DNA of 5,380 bases from Gallionellaceae bacterium (GTDB lineage Bacteria; Pseudomonadota; Gammaproteobacteria; Burkholderiales; Gallionellaceae), in the NCBI GenBank assembly GCA_003445795.1, contig DMCN01000037.1, positions 1-5,380 of the forward strand, read 5' to 3'. A program made the translations under genes and the position numbers. Below the pieces are notes generated by a model. That model saw nothing but the letters and a program-made list of their open reading frames with translations, was not told the origin of the DNA and made no database searches. Positions 4,308-5,380 of this stretch are shown piece after piece. Position 1 is the stretch's first letter; every line of letters begins with the position of its first letter.

Positions 4308-5380
4308 ATGTCCCAAGCAGAAAATCACGCCGACCTCCAGATCGTCGGCATGCGTTGTGCCTCCTGTTCCGGCCGCCTGGAAAAGGCATTGAATCAACTA
4401 CCTGAAGTCACCGCCGTGGTGAACCTGGCCACCGAGAAGGCCAGTATCAGCTTTGATCCCGCTCGCACCAATGTGGACGAGTTGATCAAGGCGGTGCGCG
4501 ATACCGGCTTCGACGCGCATGTGACGCGCGACTTCGCCGCGGAAAAAGCGGATCGCGTCAAAGCCTACAAATTGGAAAAACTGCGTTTCTTTATCGCGCT
4601 GGGACTCATTACGCCGATGATCCTGGAAATGTTGCTGATGATTTTCGACATCCACCTGATGGTTCCGACCTGGATGCAGTGGCTGCTGGCGACGCCGGTG
4701 CAGTTCTGGATCGGCGCGCGCTTCTATCGCGGTGCCTGGGCCAGCATCAAACACGGCAGCGGTAACATGGACCTGCTGGTGGCGCTGGGCACCAGTGCCG
4801 CCTATTTCCTTAGTGTCGCCATCGTCGTGCTCGATATCCACCAGCCGGTGTACTTTGAATCCAGCGCGGTGCTGATCACGCTGGTGCTGATGGGCAAGCT
4901 ACTGGAGATGGGCGCCAAGGCCAAGGCATCCAGCGCCATCGAAAAACTGATCCAGTTGCAGCCCAAGATCGCCCATGTGGAGCGCAACGGCGCGGTGCTG
5001 GATGTCCCGGTAGGTTCTTTGCGCCCGGACGACATCTTCATCGTGCGTCCCGGCGAGAACGTGCCCGTGGACGGGGTCGTGCTGGACGGCACCTCGTCGC
5101 TGGACGAGAGCATGCTCACCGGCGAAAGCATGCCGCAAACCAAACAGGCGAACGACAAGGTGTACGCCGCCACGCTCAACCATCAGGGCGTGATCAAATG
5201 CCGCGCCACCGCGGTCGGCAGCCATACACAACTGGCTGCGGTCGTGCGCCTGGTCGAGCAGGCACAGGGTTCGAAAGCGCCGATCCAGCGCCTGGCCGAC
5301 AAGATCTCCGGCATCTTCGTGCCGGTCGTGCTGGTGCTCGCTGTCATCACCTTCTTTGTCTGGCTGTACGTGGAAAAAGA
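4308..5380 (+). CDS. copA: Copper(I)-translocating P1B-type ATPase, N-terminal part
   Basis: This inner-membrane pump exports Cu(I) from the cytoplasm using ATP. Only 357 codons are present before the right edge, about half of the usual 750-800. Visible in order are one heavy-metal-binding domain (about 8-72) with GMRCASC (Cys17, Cys20), TM1 (about 93-113), TM2 (about 122-144), GSGNMDLLVALGTSAAYF leading into TM3 (150-175), TM4 (about 182-202), the actuator domain with the TGES phosphatase loop at 271-274 and GE-N-PVDG (249-256), and then KISGIFVPVV entering TM5 (332-355). The ion-selecting CPC motif, the DKTGT phosphorylation site and the ATP-binding domain lie outside the window, so copper rather than zinc or cadmium specificity rests on the TM3 motif and general similarity. 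A CcoI/CtpA-type role in oxidase assembly cannot be excluded. The ATG at 4308 lacks a good ribosome binding site (only GAG at 4294-4296), but it places the metal domain normally. Transcription is divergent from mtnP. Confidence 0.9.
   Translation, partial: MSQAENHADLQIVGMRCASCSGRLEKALNQLPEVTAVVNLATEKASISFDPARTNVDELIKAVRDTGFDAHVTRDFAAEKADRVKAYKLEKLRFFIALGLITPMILEMLLMIFDIHLMVPTWMQWLLATPVQFWIGARFYRGAWASIKHGSGNMDLLVALGTSAAYFLSVAIVVLDIHQPVYFESSAVLITLVLMGKLLEMGAKAKASSAIEKLIQLQPKIAHVERNGAVLDVPVGSLRPDDIFIVRPGENVPVDGVVLDGTSSLDESMLTGESMPQTKQANDKVYAATLNHQGVIKCRATAVGSHTQLAAVVRLVEQAQGSKAPIQRLADKISGIFVPVVLVLAVITFFVWLYVEK

Noticed and set aside
4398..5231. Minus-strand frames opposite the copper ATPase
   Set aside because: The plus strand encodes a continuous P1B ATPase with all expected motifs; the opposite frames are His- and Gly-rich shadows.

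Overview
The window reads as chromosomal DNA of a moderately GC-rich Betaproteobacterium. The rimP-nusA order, the style of the intergenic dyad repeats and the protein sequences all fit that class. A relative of Gallionellaceae or Nitrosomonadales is my best guess, but this is an impression from sequence style and not a computed placement. Coding density is high, and no tRNA, rRNA, CRISPR array or transposase gene is visible.

Layout: positions 1-4180 are transcribed leftward (minus strand) and 4308-5380 rightward. The left end carries the start of the transcription/translation operon rimP-nusA. It has its own promoter and a very short leader holding a terminator-like hairpin. To its right, behind an intrinsic terminator, lies a four-gene purine/methylthio salvage cluster. 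In transcription order it is mtnP (5'-methylthioadenosine phosphorylase), a FucA-like class II aldolase, apt (adenine phosphoribosyltransferase) and mtnA (methylthioribose-1-phosphate isomerase). A 127-base divergent intergenic region then separates mtnP from a copper-type P1B ATPase gene that runs off the right end.

How the genes work together: MtnP splits methylthioadenosine, a by-product of polyamine and other SAM-dependent synthesis, into adenine and methylthioribose-1-phosphate. Apt recaptures the adenine as AMP. MtnA isomerises the sugar phosphate to methylthioribulose-1-phosphate. The aldolase carries the FucA catalytic set (E73, H92, H94, H155) at the same positions as E. coli FucA. 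It is therefore best read as cleaving methylthioribulose-1-phosphate to DHAP and methylthioacetaldehyde, the 'DHAP shunt' known from Rhodospirillum rubrum and some E. coli, rather than dehydrating it as MtnB does. The substrate assignment is inference from context.

The aldolase gene is bracketed on both sides by paired, dRS3-like inverted repeats. One of these pairs shows compensatory base changes that keep its hairpin. Both repeat pairs lie inside what would otherwise be a compact operon and may affect mRNA processing or mark past rearrangement.
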